DNA of 64,000 nucleotides from Jannaschia sp. W003 (lineage in GTDB: Bacteria > Pseudomonadota > Alphaproteobacteria > Rhodobacterales > Rhodobacteraceae). The notes below the pieces were generated by a model, which ran no database searches, was not told the origin of the DNA, and worked only from the letters and a program-made list of their open reading frames with translations. Positions 1-8,552 of the stretch are shown here, in pieces. The position numbers and the translations under genes were made by a program. The stretch spans positions 1,303,501-1,367,500 of the forward strand of contig NZ_CP083539.1 of assembly GCF_025144335.1 (NCBI RefSeq). Direction: 5' to 3'. Numbering within the stretch: the first letter of the stretch is position 1; the number at the start of each line of letters is the position of its first letter.

Positions 1-622
1 CCACGGCGTTCAGGCCCGTGAGGTAGAGGATCATGCAGTAGGCGGTCTGGGGCCACAGGCCCGCGGCGATGATGCCGTAGGTGGCGAGATCGGGATCGCC
101 CAGGATGTTGACGGGGCCGGCGCCGAATACTGCGAGGATCGCGTTCAGGAGGCCCTCGCGCGGCAGGTAGAACCACGAGAACACGAGGCCCACCACGACC
201 TGGGAGAGCACGAAGGGGAAGAAGAACAGCGACTTGTAGACCCGGATGCCCGCCACGGTCTGGTTGAGGAAGAGCGCGATGAAGAGGCCTGCGGGGATGG
301 CGAGGAGGTAGAGCACCAGCCAGCGGACGTTGTTCCAGAACGAGGTCTCGAACTTGCGGTCGCCGCCCAGCAGGCGCTCGTAGTTGGCCAGCCCGACGTA
401 CTCGCCGGTCTCCGACAGGTCGCCGAGGCCGTTCCACTCGTAAAGCGAGATCTGGAACGACTGGAAGATCGGGATAATGACGTAGACCGCGAAGAACAGG
501 AGGCCCGGCAAGAGGAACAGCCACGGCGTCACCGCGATCTCGTTGCGCCGGTACCAGCCGCGGCGGGGGCCGCCGCCGAGGGGCGGGTGGCGGTCGGGGA
601 CGGCGGGGGCGACGTTGGTCAT
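1..622 (-). CDS. Carbohydrate ABC transporter permease (MalF/UgpA type), 3' part cut off by window edge
   Basis: Partial inner-membrane permease of a binding-protein-dependent sugar importer. Translating the minus strand from the ATG at 622 gives about 207 residues: a cytoplasmic N-terminus rich in Pro, Gly and Arg, a first helix in the region WLFLLPGLLFFAVYVIIPIF, then a second helix (LYLLAIPAGLFIALFLN) and a third (FFFPFVLSQVVVGLVFSW). This is the usual start of a MalF/UgpA-type subunit of roughly 300 residues. The EAA loop and the partner permease would lie beyond base 1. It is downstream of the binding protein gene (740-1996) on the same strand, separated by a strong hairpin. The substrate cannot be read from the sequence. 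Confidence 0.9.
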   Translation of the reverse strand, partial: MTNVAPAVPDRHPPLGGGPRRGWYRRNEIAVTPWLFLLPGLLFFAVYVIIPIFQSFQISLYEWNGLGDLSETGEYVGLANYERLLGGDRKFETSFWNNVRWLVLYLLAIPAGLFIALFLNQTVAGIRVYKSLFFFPFVLSQVVVGLVFSWFYLPREGLLNAILAVFGAGPVNILGDPDLATYGIIAAGLWPQTAYCMILYLTGLNAV

Positions 623-692
623 GGGGGGGCCTCCGGGCCGGCGGGTGCGGCGCACGGGGAAGGCGGGGGCCTTGCCGGTGGGCCGGGGGTGG

Positions 693-723
693 CGGACCCC
701 GCCGCGCGGGGCGGCGGGGTCCG
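693..723 (-). terminator. Strong intercistronic hairpin between binding protein and permease
   Basis: A perfect 13-bp stem (693-705 pairing with 711-723) closes a 5-nt loop. It lies between the binding-protein stop (740) and the permease start (622), with no T-run. In this position it could act as a partial terminator or as a 3' RNA stabiliser, giving more binding protein than permease, as known for other sugar ABC operons. Confidence 0.6.
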
Positions 724-739
724 GGTCGTCAGACGGTCT

Positions 740-1996
740 TCATTCGTAGATGCGCTGGCGGGCCTCCTCGAGGCGCGCGATGATGTCCTCGAGGTTGTCG
801 GGGAACACCATGAACTCCTGCAGGCCTTCCATGCCCACGGAGGCCATCTCGGCCGGGAAGTCGCGGTCGAAGAACTGCGCGACGCCGCCGGTGGCGTTGT
901 TCTGCAGCATCTCGAAGCCCTGCTCCAGGAACTCGTCGGCATCCACCGAGGACTTGGCGTTGACGGGAAGCTGCCCGAGCTTCTCGCCCGAGTTAATGTC
1001 GGTCTGGACATCGGGCGAGACCACGTACTTCAGGAAGGCCTTGGCCGCGTCCATGTTCTGGGCGCCCGCCGCGATGTGGAACGTGTCGGTGGGGGCGTCC
1101 TCGCCCATCTCGACGTCCGGGTTGATGGCCGGGAACTGGTAGAAGTCGATCTGCTCGTCCGTGAGGCCTGCGTCACGCATCGGCGCCACCGCGAAGTTGC
1201 CGATCAGGTAGGCCGTGGCCTCGCCGTCGGTGAAGAACTTCAGCGCCTCCTGCCAGCTGTAGGACTGATGGTCGTCGATGAAGGCGCCCATGTCGATCAG
1301 CTCGCGCCAGTTGGCGAAGGTCTGGGCCACGCCCTCGTCGGTCCACGGGATCTCGCCGTTGGCGAGCCGCATGTGGTAGTCGAAGCCGTTGGTGCGCATG
1401 TTGAGGTAGTCGAACCAGCCACCGGCGGTCCAAAGGAACTTGGTGCCAATGGCGTAGCACTTCTTGCCGGCGTCGAGGATCTTCTGGCAGTTGGCCTTCT
1501 CCTCCTCGAAGGTCGCCGGCTCCTCGAGGCCCAGCTCGTCGAAGATGTCCTCGCGGTAGTAGATGCCCCACTGGTAGTAGGTGTAGGGCACGCCCCACTG
1601 CTTGTCGTCGATGGTCATCGCGCCCTTCACGGCCTGCAGGTCCTGCAGCTCCTCCTCCTGCCAGAGGTCGGAGACGTCGGCGAAGAGGCCGGCCTCGACG
1701 TAAGGCCCCATGCGGTTGGCGGCGTACCAGTTCACCACGTCGGGCGGGTTGGCGCTGAGCGTGTTGCGGATCTGGGTCTTCCACGCCTCGCGGTCGACCA
1801 CCTCCAGCTCGACCGTGAGGTCGGGATGCATCTCGTCGAAGCCGGAGGCCAGCTCCTCCATCACCGCGCGGGGCGCGGGGTTCGACATGTCCGAGACAAT
1901 GCGCAGCGTGCCCGACAGCGCGGGCGCGTGGGCGTCGGCATGGGCGGCGCCGGCCAGCGCGGTGGTGGCGGCGAGCGCCGTGAGAATGGAACGCAT
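740..1996 (-). CDS. Extracellular solute-binding protein, family 1 (sugar ABC transporter)
   Basis: Periplasmic sugar-binding protein of 418 residues, the usual size for family 1. The start at 1996 is chosen because a GGGAGGA ribosome site lies just upstream and translation opens with a signal peptide (MRSILTALAATTALAGAAHA) followed by a mature start near residue 20. An upstream in-frame ATG at 2068 has no ribosome site and would add a non-signal leader. The mature protein begins with LSGTLRIVSDMSNP and has the VNAKSSV and FLEQGFEMLQNN type segments seen near the C-terminus of this family. It is the first gene of the minus-strand transport operon and diverges from the IclR gene. The substrate is not determinable. 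Confidence 0.92.
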   Translation of the reverse strand: MRSILTALAATTALAGAAHADAHAPALSGTLRIVSDMSNPAPRAVMEELASGFDEMHPDLTVELEVVDREAWKTQIRNTLSANPPDVVNWYAANRMGPYVEAGLFADVSDLWQEEELQDLQAVKGAMTIDDKQWGVPYTYYQWGIYYREDIFDELGLEEPATFEEEKANCQKILDAGKKCYAIGTKFLWTAGGWFDYLNMRTNGFDYHMRLANGEIPWTDEGVAQTFANWRELIDMGAFIDDHQSYSWQEALKFFTDGEATAYLIGNFAVAPMRDAGLTDEQIDFYQFPAINPDVEMGEDAPTDTFHIAAGAQNMDAAKAFLKYVVSPDVQTDINSGEKLGQLPVNAKSSVDADEFLEQGFEMLQNNATGGVAQFFDRDFPAEMASVGMEGLQEFMVFPDNLEDIIARLEEARQRIYE

Positions 1997-2060
1997 GGAG
2001 TCCTCCCTGGAATCCCTGAGGGCGGTCCCGCCGTGGCCCGCTCCACTCCCGAGCAGTACG

Positions 2061-2096
2061 TTCCACATTGTGAGACCTAGTTTCTTATGTTGAAAT
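2061..2096 (+). promoter_or_regulatory. AT-rich promoter/operator patch in the SBP-iclR divergent spacer
   Basis: The 174-bp spacer between the divergent binding-protein and IclR genes has one clearly AT-richer patch. It contains TTGTGA (2068-2073), a 17-base gap and TGAAAT (2091-2096), a possible sigma-70 promoter reading toward iclR. Overlapping it is TTTC-N7-GAAA (2081-2095), a short interrupted palindrome of the kind IclR proteins may bind. Both readings are inference from position and weak consensus. Confidence 0.3.
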
Positions 2097-2170
2097 CATG
2101 CCTTGTCTCGGCCTAACCTGTCAACAGCCGCGGCGCCCTCGGGGACCGCGATCTCAGCGGGGAGGCGCGC

Positions 2171-2977
2171 GTGAACGTGCAGAGGGGCGAGGGCAGCGCG
2201 GAGGGCACGGTGGGCAAGGCGCTCGACGTGCTCGAGCGCGTGGCGGCCTTCGGGCGGCCCGTGCGCTTCGCCGAGCTCCTGGACGGCAGCCCCTACCCCA
2301 AGGCCACGCTCTACCGGCTGGTGCAGACGCTCGCGCGCCAGCGGATGCTGCGCCACGACCCCGAGACCAACGCCTACGCGCCGGGCCTGCGGCTGGTCCG
2401 CATGGCCCACGCGGCCTGGGACCAGTCGAGCCTCGCGCCCGTGGCGCGGCCTCATCTGGATTCCCTGAGCGAGGCGGTGGGCGAGACGGTGCACCTCGCG
2501 CAGCTCGACGGCGGCTCGGTGCTCTACGTCGACAAGCGGAACGCCGCGCGCCCCGTGGAGATGTTCTCGGCCGCCGGCAAGGTGGGGCCGGCGCACTGCA
2601 CGGGCGTGGGCAAGGCGATGATGGCCTGGCTGGCGGAGGAGCGGCTCGAGGCGGTGCTGGGGCAGCAGTCCTGGTACGCCCACACCCCCGCCACGATCAC
2701 GTCCGAGGGGGCCATGCGCGCCGAGCTGGAGGCGATCCGCCGCGCGGGCCACGCCGAGGACCGCGAGGAGCACGAGCCCGGCATCGTCTGCGTGGCGCTG
2801 CCGGTGCTCTCGCCCGAGGGGCGGGTGCGCGGAGCGGTGTCGGTGACTGCGCACGGGGGACGGGCGGCGCTGGTGGGGCTGCGGGCGCACCTGCCCGCCC
2901 TGCGCCGGGCGGTGGACAGCATAGCCGGGGAGCTGCGCGCATGGCGCTTTCCCGACCAACGGGAGGATCGGGAATGA
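2171..2977 (+). CDS. IclR family transcriptional regulator
   Basis: DNA-binding regulator of 268 residues, typical IclR length. The N-terminal winged helix covers about residues 10-75 (VGKALDVLERVAAF, then the recognition region YPKATLYRLVQTLARQRML). The IclR effector domain follows, with VGETVHLAQLDGGSVLYVDK and CTGVGKAMMAWL, and a C-terminal CVALPVL...GAVSVTA segment typical of the family. The start is a GTG preceded by GGGGAGG. The stop overlaps the ATG of the ABC ATPase gene (ATGA), so the two are co-translated. It probably responds to the sugar, or a derivative of it, carried by the adjacent ABC importer. Confidence 0.93.
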   Translation: MNVQRGEGSAEGTVGKALDVLERVAAFGRPVRFAELLDGSPYPKATLYRLVQTLARQRMLRHDPETNAYAPGLRLVRMAHAAWDQSSLAPVARPHLDSLSEAVGETVHLAQLDGGSVLYVDKRNAARPVEMFSAAGKVGPAHCTGVGKAMMAWLAEERLEAVLGQQSWYAHTPATITSEGAMRAELEAIRRAGHAEDREEHEPGIVCVALPVLSPEGRVRGAVSVTAHGGRAALVGLRAHLPALRRAVDSIAGELRAWRFPDQREDRE

Positions 2978-4032
2978 CGGGCGTCACACTGGAGCGGGTG
3001 GTCAAGCGCTACGGCGAGGTGCAGGTGATCCACGGCGTGGACTTGGCGATCCAGGACGGCGAGTTCTGCGTCTTCGTTGGCCCCTCGGGCTGCGGCAAGT
3101 CCACGCTCCTGCGCATGATCGCAGGGCTCGAGGAGACCTCGGACGGCGCCATCCACATCGGCGCCCGCGACGTGACCCGCATGGATCCGGCCGAGCGGGG
3201 CGTGGCGATGGTGTTCCAGACCTACGCGCTCTACCCGCACATGACGGTGGGCGAGAACATGGGGTTCGGGCTGAAGATGAACGGCCACCCCAAGGCCGAG
3301 ATCCAGTCCAAGGTCGCCGAGGCCAGCCGCATCCTGAAGCTGGACGACTACCTGAAGCGCAAGCCCGCGGCCCTGTCGGGCGGCCAGCGCCAGCGCGTCG
3401 CTATCGGGCGCGCCATCGTGCGCGGGCCCGAGGTGTTCCTGTTCGACGAGCCGCTCTCGAACCTCGACGCCGAGCTGCGGGTGGAGATGCGGGTCGAGAT
3501 CGCGCGCCTGCACAAGGAGATCGGCGCGACGATGATCTACGTCACCCACGACCAGGTCGAGGCGATGACGCTGGCCGACAAGATCGTGGTGCTGCGGGCG
3601 GGGCGGATCGAGCAGGTGGGCGCGCCGCTCGACCTCTACCGCGACCCCGACAACCGCTTCGTGGCGGGCTTCATCGGCTCGCCGGCCATGAACTTCCTCG
3701 CGGGGCGGGTCGCGGGTGGCGCGATCGAGGTGCCCAGCCTGCGGGGCACCGTGGCGCCGCCCGTGACGATGCCCCCCGACGGCACCGAGGTGCTGCTGGG
3801 GCTGCGGCCCGAGCACCTCGGGATCGACCCCGCGGGCGACACCCACACCGTGGATCTGACCGAGGCGCTGGGCGGGGTCAGCTACGCCTACCTCACGGCG
3901 GACACCGGCGAGAAGCTGGTGGTCGAGGAGCGCGGCGACATCCGCTCCGAGGAGGGCGCGCGCGTCGGCATCAACGTGGACGCGGCGCGGGCCATGGCGT
4001 TCGACGCTGGCACGGAGGCGCGCATCCGCTAG
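2974..4032 (+). CDS. Sugar ABC transporter ATP-binding protein (MalK/UgpC type)
   Basis: ATPase of a carbohydrate importer, 352 residues. The nucleotide-binding domain comes first: Walker A GPSGCGKST near residue 38, Q-loop in VFQTYALYPHMT, signature LSGGQRQRVAIGRA, Walker B VFLFDEPLSNLDAELR and the switch His in YVTHDQVEAMTL. The C-terminal TOBE/OB regulatory domain, about residues 235-352, includes FIGSPAMNF and LLGLRPEHLGI. It overlaps the IclR stop by 4 nt. The matching permease and binding protein are on the opposite strand to the left, so the system is split around a shared regulatory spacer. Confidence 0.95.
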   Translation: MTGVTLERVVKRYGEVQVIHGVDLAIQDGEFCVFVGPSGCGKSTLLRMIAGLEETSDGAIHIGARDVTRMDPAERGVAMVFQTYALYPHMTVGENMGFGLKMNGHPKAEIQSKVAEASRILKLDDYLKRKPAALSGGQRQRVAIGRAIVRGPEVFLFDEPLSNLDAELRVEMRVEIARLHKEIGATMIYVTHDQVEAMTLADKIVVLRAGRIEQVGAPLDLYRDPDNRFVAGFIGSPAMNFLAGRVAGGAIEVPSLRGTVAPPVTMPPDGTEVLLGLRPEHLGIDPAGDTHTVDLTEALGGVSYAYLTADTGEKLVVEERGDIRSEEGARVGINVDAARAMAFDAGTEARIR

Positions 4033-4108
4033 GGGGCGTGCGCGCCGTGATGGCTGTTGACGCACGGCCCCCCGCCCGCGCACCCTCCGCCGGGAACGGG
4101 GGGATGCC

Positions 4109-4696
4109 TTGGGCGCATTGACGGGAATCGCGCGGCTGCTGGCGGCGGTGCACGGGCCGGTGCTCGCCGTGGGCCGCTGGGTCGGCATCCTCGCCATGGC
4201 GCTGATGGTGGTGGCCATCCTCGTGCAGGTGTTCTGGCGCTACGGCCTCGACAACCCGCTGCCCTGGCCCGAGGAGGCGGCCCGGTTCCTGATGCTCTGG
4301 ATGACCGGCGTGGTGGCGCCCACCGCCTGGCGGCGGGGGGGCTTCGTGGCGATCGACACGATCCAGCTCGCCTTGCCCCGCGTGGCGGGCGGCGTGCTGA
4401 CGCTGGTGCTGCTGGCGCTGGCGTTCCTGGTGCTGCTGGTCTCCGTGCGGATCGGCTGGGCCGAGGTCACGGGCTTCTCGGGGCGGTTCAAGTCCTCGTC
4501 GCTCTACTACCCCACGCTGGAGGGCTGGGCGAAGATGCCCCGCTCGTGGATGATGGCCTCGCTGCTCGTCGGCGTGGCGCTACTGCTGTCGGTCACGGTG
4601 GAGTTGATCGTGCGCCAGCTCGTGCTGCTGCTGCGCCCCGATACGGCGTTGCCCGAGATCGCCCAGGCCGACCCCCTGGCGGCGGGAGCCGAATAG
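4109..4696 (+). CDS. dctQ: TRAP transporter small permease (DctQ)
   Basis: Small membrane subunit of a tripartite ATP-independent periplasmic transporter, 195 residues. Four hydrophobic segments are visible, starting with VGRWVGILAMALMVVAILVQVFWRY. The family motif PWPEEAARFLMLWMTGVVAP is present near residues 51-70. The chosen start is TTG at 4109, preceded by a GGGGGGA ribosome site at about 5 nt; a nearby ATG at 4104 is in another frame and stops at once. It abuts dctM without a gap. DctQ pairs with DctM to form the membrane channel. The start codon is the least certain part. Confidence 0.88.
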   Translation: MGALTGIARLLAAVHGPVLAVGRWVGILAMALMVVAILVQVFWRYGLDNPLPWPEEAARFLMLWMTGVVAPTAWRRGGFVAIDTIQLALPRVAGGVLTLVLLALAFLVLLVSVRIGWAEVTGFSGRFKSSSLYYPTLEGWAKMPRSWMMASLLVGVALLLSVTVELIVRQLVLLLRPDTALPEIAQADPLAAGAE

Positions 4697-5989
4697 GTGC
4701 TGGTCTGGTTCCTGCCCCTGTTCCTCGTCCTCCTGCTGCTCGGCCTGCCGGTGTTCTTCGCGCTGCTGGCCGCGCCGGGCCTGATGCTGGCGCTGAACGG
4801 CGACGGCAGCGACTTCGTGCTGCTCTACCGCAACCTCTACAACGGCATGGACAGCTTTCCGCTGATGGCCATCCCGTTCTTCATGCTGGCCGGCGAGATG
4901 ATGAACCGCGGCGGCATCACCTCGAGATTGGTGGAGTTCTCCCAGGCCTGCGTGGGCCACTTCCGGGCGGGGCTGGCGCAGGTGAACATCCTCAGCTCCA
5001 TGCTGTTCGCGGGGCTCTCGGGCTCGGCCGTGGCGGACACCTCCGCGCTCGGCTCGATGCTGATCCCGGCCATGGAGCGCGAGGGCTACACCCGCAAGTT
5101 CGCCGCCGCCGTCACCGCCGCGTCCTCGGTCATCGGTCCGATCATCCCGCCCTCGGGCATCATGATCATCTACGCCTACGTGATGGAGGAGTCGGTCGCC
5201 GCCCTCTTCCTCGCCGGCATCGTGCCGGGCGTGCTGGTGGGCCTCGGGCTGATGATCGTGACCAACGTGATCGCGCGGCGCGCGCCGGACTTCCCGCCCC
5301 TGAAGCGCAAGGCGACCTGGCCCGAGCGGGGGCAGGCGTCGCTCAAGGCGTTCTTCCCGCTGCTCACCCCCGTCATCATCCTCGGCGGCATCCTCGGCGG
5401 CGTGTTCACCCCCACCGAGGCGAGCGCCGTGGCGGTTGCCTATGCGGCCGTGGTCTCGCTGTTCCTGCTGCGCTCCATGACGTGGCGCGACTTGCCGGAC
5501 GTGCTCCTGCGCTCGGCCATCGCGTCCTCGGTGGTGCTGCTGCTCGTGGGCGCGGCCCTCAGCTTCAAAACCGTGGTGGCGCTGAGCCACGCGCCCGAGG
5601 CGCTGGCCGCCTTCATCCTGACGCTGTCGGACAACCCGCTGGTCCTCTTGCTGCTGATCAACATCCTCCTGTTCATCGTCGGCATGTTCCTCGATGCCGG
5701 CCCAGCGATCATCATCCTCGGCCCGATCCTCGGCCCCATCTTCCTGGAGATGGGCGTCCACCCCGTCCACTTCGCGATCATCATGTCCGTGAACCTGACC
5801 GTGGGGCTGGCCACGCCGCCCATGGGGCTGGTGCTGTTCGTCGCCTCGAGCGTCTCGGGCGAGCGGGTCGAGACCATCGCCCGCGCGATCCTGCCCTTCC
5901 TGGCCGTCGAGGTCTTCGTGATCGGGCTGATCACCTACGTTCCGGCCATATCGCTGGCGATGCCGCGGCTTTTGGGATTTGTTCAGTGA
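4697..5989 (+). CDS. dctM: TRAP transporter large permease (DctM)
   Basis: Large channel subunit of the TRAP transporter, 430 residues, normal family length. Many hydrophobic helices run through the whole protein. Family-typical segments are FPLMAIPFFMLAGEMMNRGGIT, ILSSMLFAGLSGSAVADTSALG, IGPIIPPSGIMIIYA and, late, NLTVGLATPPMGLVLFVASSVS. The start is a GTG immediately after the dctQ stop, indicating translational coupling. Uptake is driven by an ion gradient rather than ATP; the substrate (often a C4-dicarboxylate, sugar acid or other organic acid) is not defined by the sequence. Confidence 0.95.
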   Translation: MLVWFLPLFLVLLLLGLPVFFALLAAPGLMLALNGDGSDFVLLYRNLYNGMDSFPLMAIPFFMLAGEMMNRGGITSRLVEFSQACVGHFRAGLAQVNILSSMLFAGLSGSAVADTSALGSMLIPAMEREGYTRKFAAAVTAASSVIGPIIPPSGIMIIYAYVMEESVAALFLAGIVPGVLVGLGLMIVTNVIARRAPDFPPLKRKATWPERGQASLKAFFPLLTPVIILGGILGGVFTPTEASAVAVAYAAVVSLFLLRSMTWRDLPDVLLRSAIASSVVLLLVGAALSFKTVVALSHAPEALAAFILTLSDNPLVLLLLINILLFIVGMFLDAGPAIIILGPILGPIFLEMGVHPVHFAIIMSVNLTVGLATPPMGLVLFVASSVSGERVETIARAILPFLAVEVFVIGLITYVPAISLAMPRLLGFVQ

Positions 5990-6009
5990 CCACGACAGGG
6001 AGGAAGACA

Positions 6010-7077
6010 ATGAACCTTACTTCGACCATCCGGGCGCTGGCGCTCGGCGCCGCCGTGGCGCTTCCGGGCATGGCCTGGGCCGACGCCCACGCCATCAACC
6101 TGCGCGCCACCGCCAACTCCAACGAGAACGACGAGGACTACGACGGCCTCGTGGTGTTCAAGAACTACGTCGAGAACGCCTCCAACGGCGCGATCACCGT
6201 GGAGCTGTTCATCGGCACCCAGCTCTGCTCGAACGGGGCCGAATGCCTGCAAGGGGTCGCCGACGGCTCGATCGACATCTTCGTGACCACCTCCGGCGGC
6301 GCGGCGGGCATCTTTCCCTACGTACAGATCTTCGACCTGCCCTACCTCATGGCCGACGACCGCATCGCCGAGGAGGTGCTGACGAACACCGAGCTGACGG
6401 CGCAGATGCGTGCCAAGGCGCTGGAGGATTCCGGGGACGCGATCCGCATCATGACCATCGGCAACACGGGCGGCTGGCGCAACTTCGCCAACACCGTCCG
6501 CCGGGTCGAGGAGCCGGGCGACCTCGCCGGCCTCAAGATCCGCACCGTGGTGGCCGACCTGCCGCAGGAGCTGGTGAGGGCCCTCGGCGCCTCGCCCACG
6601 CCGATCCCGTGGCCGGAGCTGTTCACCTCGTTCGAGACCGGCGTGGTGGAAGGCTCCAAGAACGGCATCACCGACATCATGGGCATGAAGTTCCCCGACG
6701 CGGGGCTTCAGTACGTCACCCTCGACGGGCATGCCTACATGGCGGCGATCTGGGTCATGAACAACGAGAAGTTCAAGGCCATGGACCCCGAGATGCAGCG
6801 CGTGATCGTGGACGGCTTCGCGGCGCTCCAGCAGGCCACCTTCGCGAGCCCGAAGCGCAAGTCGATCGAGGCCTACGAGGAGTTCGTGGCCGGCGGCGGC
6901 GACCTCTACGTGCCGACCCCCGAGCAGAAGCAGGCGTTCCAGGACGCCGCGGCGCCCGTCTACGACTGGTTCGCGCAGAACGTGGACGGCGGCGAGGAGA
7001 TGCTGGGGAACTTCCGCGCGGCCATCGCCACCGCCGAGGAGTCGGTGAACGCCCGGCGCGAGATGGACATGCAGTAG
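6010..7077 (+). CDS. dctP: TRAP transporter substrate-binding protein (DctP)
   Basis: Periplasmic receptor of the TRAP system, 355 residues. The ATG at 6010 follows GGGAGGAAG by a few bases and starts a signal peptide ending near AWADAHA (about residue 25). In the mature domain, FDLPYLMADD and GWRNFANTVRRVEEPGDLAGLKIRT carry the family Arg that contacts the substrate carboxylate, followed by PTPIPWPELFTSFETGVVEGSKN. It lies 20 nt after dctM. In this layout the receptor gene is last, an alternative to the more common receptor-first order. Confidence 0.94.
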   Translation: MNLTSTIRALALGAAVALPGMAWADAHAINLRATANSNENDEDYDGLVVFKNYVENASNGAITVELFIGTQLCSNGAECLQGVADGSIDIFVTTSGGAAGIFPYVQIFDLPYLMADDRIAEEVLTNTELTAQMRAKALEDSGDAIRIMTIGNTGGWRNFANTVRRVEEPGDLAGLKIRTVVADLPQELVRALGASPTPIPWPELFTSFETGVVEGSKNGITDIMGMKFPDAGLQYVTLDGHAYMAAIWVMNNEKFKAMDPEMQRVIVDGFAALQQATFASPKRKSIEAYEEFVAGGGDLYVPTPEQKQAFQDAAAPVYDWFAQNVDGGEEMLGNFRAAIATAEESVNARREMDMQ

Positions 7078-7103
7078 GGCCCGCGCCCATTGCGACGGGG
7101 GAG

Positions 7104-7127
7104 GGGGCGGTCCGCCGGGGCCGCCCC
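7104..7127 (+). terminator. Hairpin after the TRAP operon
   Basis: GGGGCGG (7104-7110) pairs with CCGCCCC (7121-7127) around a 10-nt loop, 26 nt after the dctP stop and followed by TTCC. It is the only stem in the spacer before the glycosyltransferase gene, so it probably ends the dctQMP transcript. Confidence 0.5.
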
Positions 7128-7230
7128 TTCCGCGTCTTGAAGACTCCCGACATCCCGTAGCGTTCGAATCATTGAGGCGCCGGGCGGTTCCCCTACCTCC
7201 CCCCGCAACGGAGACAACGGCGACGACGAG

Positions 7231-7872
7231 GTGACGGTGCGGGAGATAGCGTTCGTGGGCAACGCCCCCCTGGAGGGGGACGTGAGCCGGGAGGTGGACC
7301 GGGCGGACCGGGTGGTGCGGTTCAACAAGACGCGGGGGTTCGGCGGCGCCACGGGATGCCGGATCGACGACCTGTTCCTCGTGAACTGCGGCGGGCAGAT
7401 GCGCGAGTGGCTGCACGACCCCGCCTTCTGGCGCTCCCGCCCCGTGGCCGCGGCCCGGCGCATCTCGCTGCCCGTCGCGGCGGTGCGCGCCGGCTCGGGC
7501 CTCCTCGCCGCGCGCGGCGCGTCGCCCTGCGCGCGCGACGGGGTCAACTACGAGCACGACGCCCGCGCCCGGCTGCGGGGGCGCCCCGTGCGCACCATGC
7601 CCGACGTCCTGCGCCGCCGCGCGATCCGCGACCTCGCCGCGCTGGGGCCCTCGGGCGACGCAGCGTTCTGGCCCAGCACGGGGCTGCTGGGGCTCTACTG
7701 GTACGACGCGGTGACCGACGGCGACGTGCGCTTCGCGCTCTACGGCTTCGGCTTCACCGGCTGGGGCGGCCACGCCTGGGACCGCGAGCGCGCCTGGGTC
7801 GCCCGCCGCGCCCGCGCGGGGCGCATCCGCCTCCACGACCCCGCGCCGCTGGAGCGGGCCAAGGCCGGATGA
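7231..7872 (+). CDS. Glycosyltransferase family 29 (sialyltransferase)-like protein
   Basis: A 213-residue protein whose two best-defined segments match the GT29 pattern. Near the N-terminus, IAFVGNAPLEG followed by REVDRADRVVRFNKTRGFGGATG resembles the nucleotide-sugar-binding motif (VGN, then D..VVR.N, then G). Residues 148-175 (PSTGLLGLYWYDA, then YGFGF) resemble the second motif, PSTG followed by a YGF-type strand. The start is a GTG. Its stop overlaps the next glycosyltransferase ATG (ATGA), so the two probably act on the same glycan or lipid. Bacterial members of this fold are known but mostly uncharacterised; whether the donor is CMP-sialic acid is unknown. Confidence 0.7.
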   Translation: MTVREIAFVGNAPLEGDVSREVDRADRVVRFNKTRGFGGATGCRIDDLFLVNCGGQMREWLHDPAFWRSRPVAAARRISLPVAAVRAGSGLLAARGASPCARDGVNYEHDARARLRGRPVRTMPDVLRRRAIRDLAALGPSGDAAFWPSTGLLGLYWYDAVTDGDVRFALYGFGFTGWGGHAWDRERAWVARRARAGRIRLHDPAPLERAKAG

Positions 7873-8522
7873 CGACGGCCGTCTGCGTCCTGCGCTCGGG
7901 CGGGCGCTACCGCCCCCTCTGGGCCGAGCGTCTCGCGCGCGGCCTGCGCCGGCGGGTGCCGGGGGTGGAGCGCGTCGTGTGTCTCACCGACCACGAGGGC
8001 CCGATCGAGGGCTGCGAGACCGCAGCCTTGCGCCACGACTGGCCGGGCTGGTGGGCCAAGATGGAGGCGTTCCGGCCCGGGTTGGCGGACGGGCCTGTCC
8101 TCCTCCTCGACCTCGACACGGTGCTGGTGGACGAGGCGGCGGCGCTGGCCGAGGGCGGCGACCTCGTGGCGATGGAGGACCAGACCTTCGAGGGCCGGGT
8201 CTCCACGGCCGTGATGCGCTTCGACGGTGCGGCGATGGGCGCGCTCTACCGGCGCTTCGCCCGAAATCCCGCCCACTGGATGGACCGCGCGTCCTGCCCC
8301 GACGCCCCGAACCGCATCCACGGCGACCAGGTGGTGGTGGACCGCTTCCTGCGCGACGAGGGAATCGCCCCGGCGTTCTGGCAGCGGAGACACCCGGCCC
8401 TGATCCAGATCCGCTGGTCCGAGGAGCAGCCCGTGGAAGCCCCGGTCCAGGTCTTCGTGCACCGCTGCAAGCCCGACGTGATCGGGGGGGCGGTGGCGGA
8501 GGCTTGGAGCGAAAGGGAGTAG
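7869..8522 (+). CDS. Putative glycosyltransferase with DxD motif
   Basis: A 217-residue soluble protein. The first strand and helix (TTAVCVLRSGGRYRPLWAERLARGL) and the motif VLLLDLDTVLVDEA, with DLD at residues 81-83, fit a GT-A fold enzyme in which the DxD binds a metal and a nucleotide sugar. WWAKMEAFRPG before it and GDQVVVDRFLRDEG after it are the kinds of segments seen in GT8-like and related bacterial transferases. The exact family is not certain. It is co-translated with the GT29-like gene upstream. Confidence 0.65.
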   Translation: MTTAVCVLRSGGRYRPLWAERLARGLRRRVPGVERVVCLTDHEGPIEGCETAALRHDWPGWWAKMEAFRPGLADGPVLLLDLDTVLVDEAAALAEGGDLVAMEDQTFEGRVSTAVMRFDGAAMGALYRRFARNPAHWMDRASCPDAPNRIHGDQVVVDRFLRDEGIAPAFWQRRHPALIQIRWSEEQPVEAPVQVFVHRCKPDVIGGAVAEAWSERE

Positions 8523-8552
8523 GCCAGGGATTGGAGCGAGGAACCCGCCCCC

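Noticed and set aside
4055-4060. TTGACG as -35 of a TRAP promoter
   Set aside because: No acceptable -10 hexamer lies 16-18 bases downstream.
4057-6009. Long open plus-strand frame running in front of dctP
   Set aside because: It is the out-of-frame shadow of dctQ and dctM. Its translation is Arg/Ala/Gly-rich without family features.
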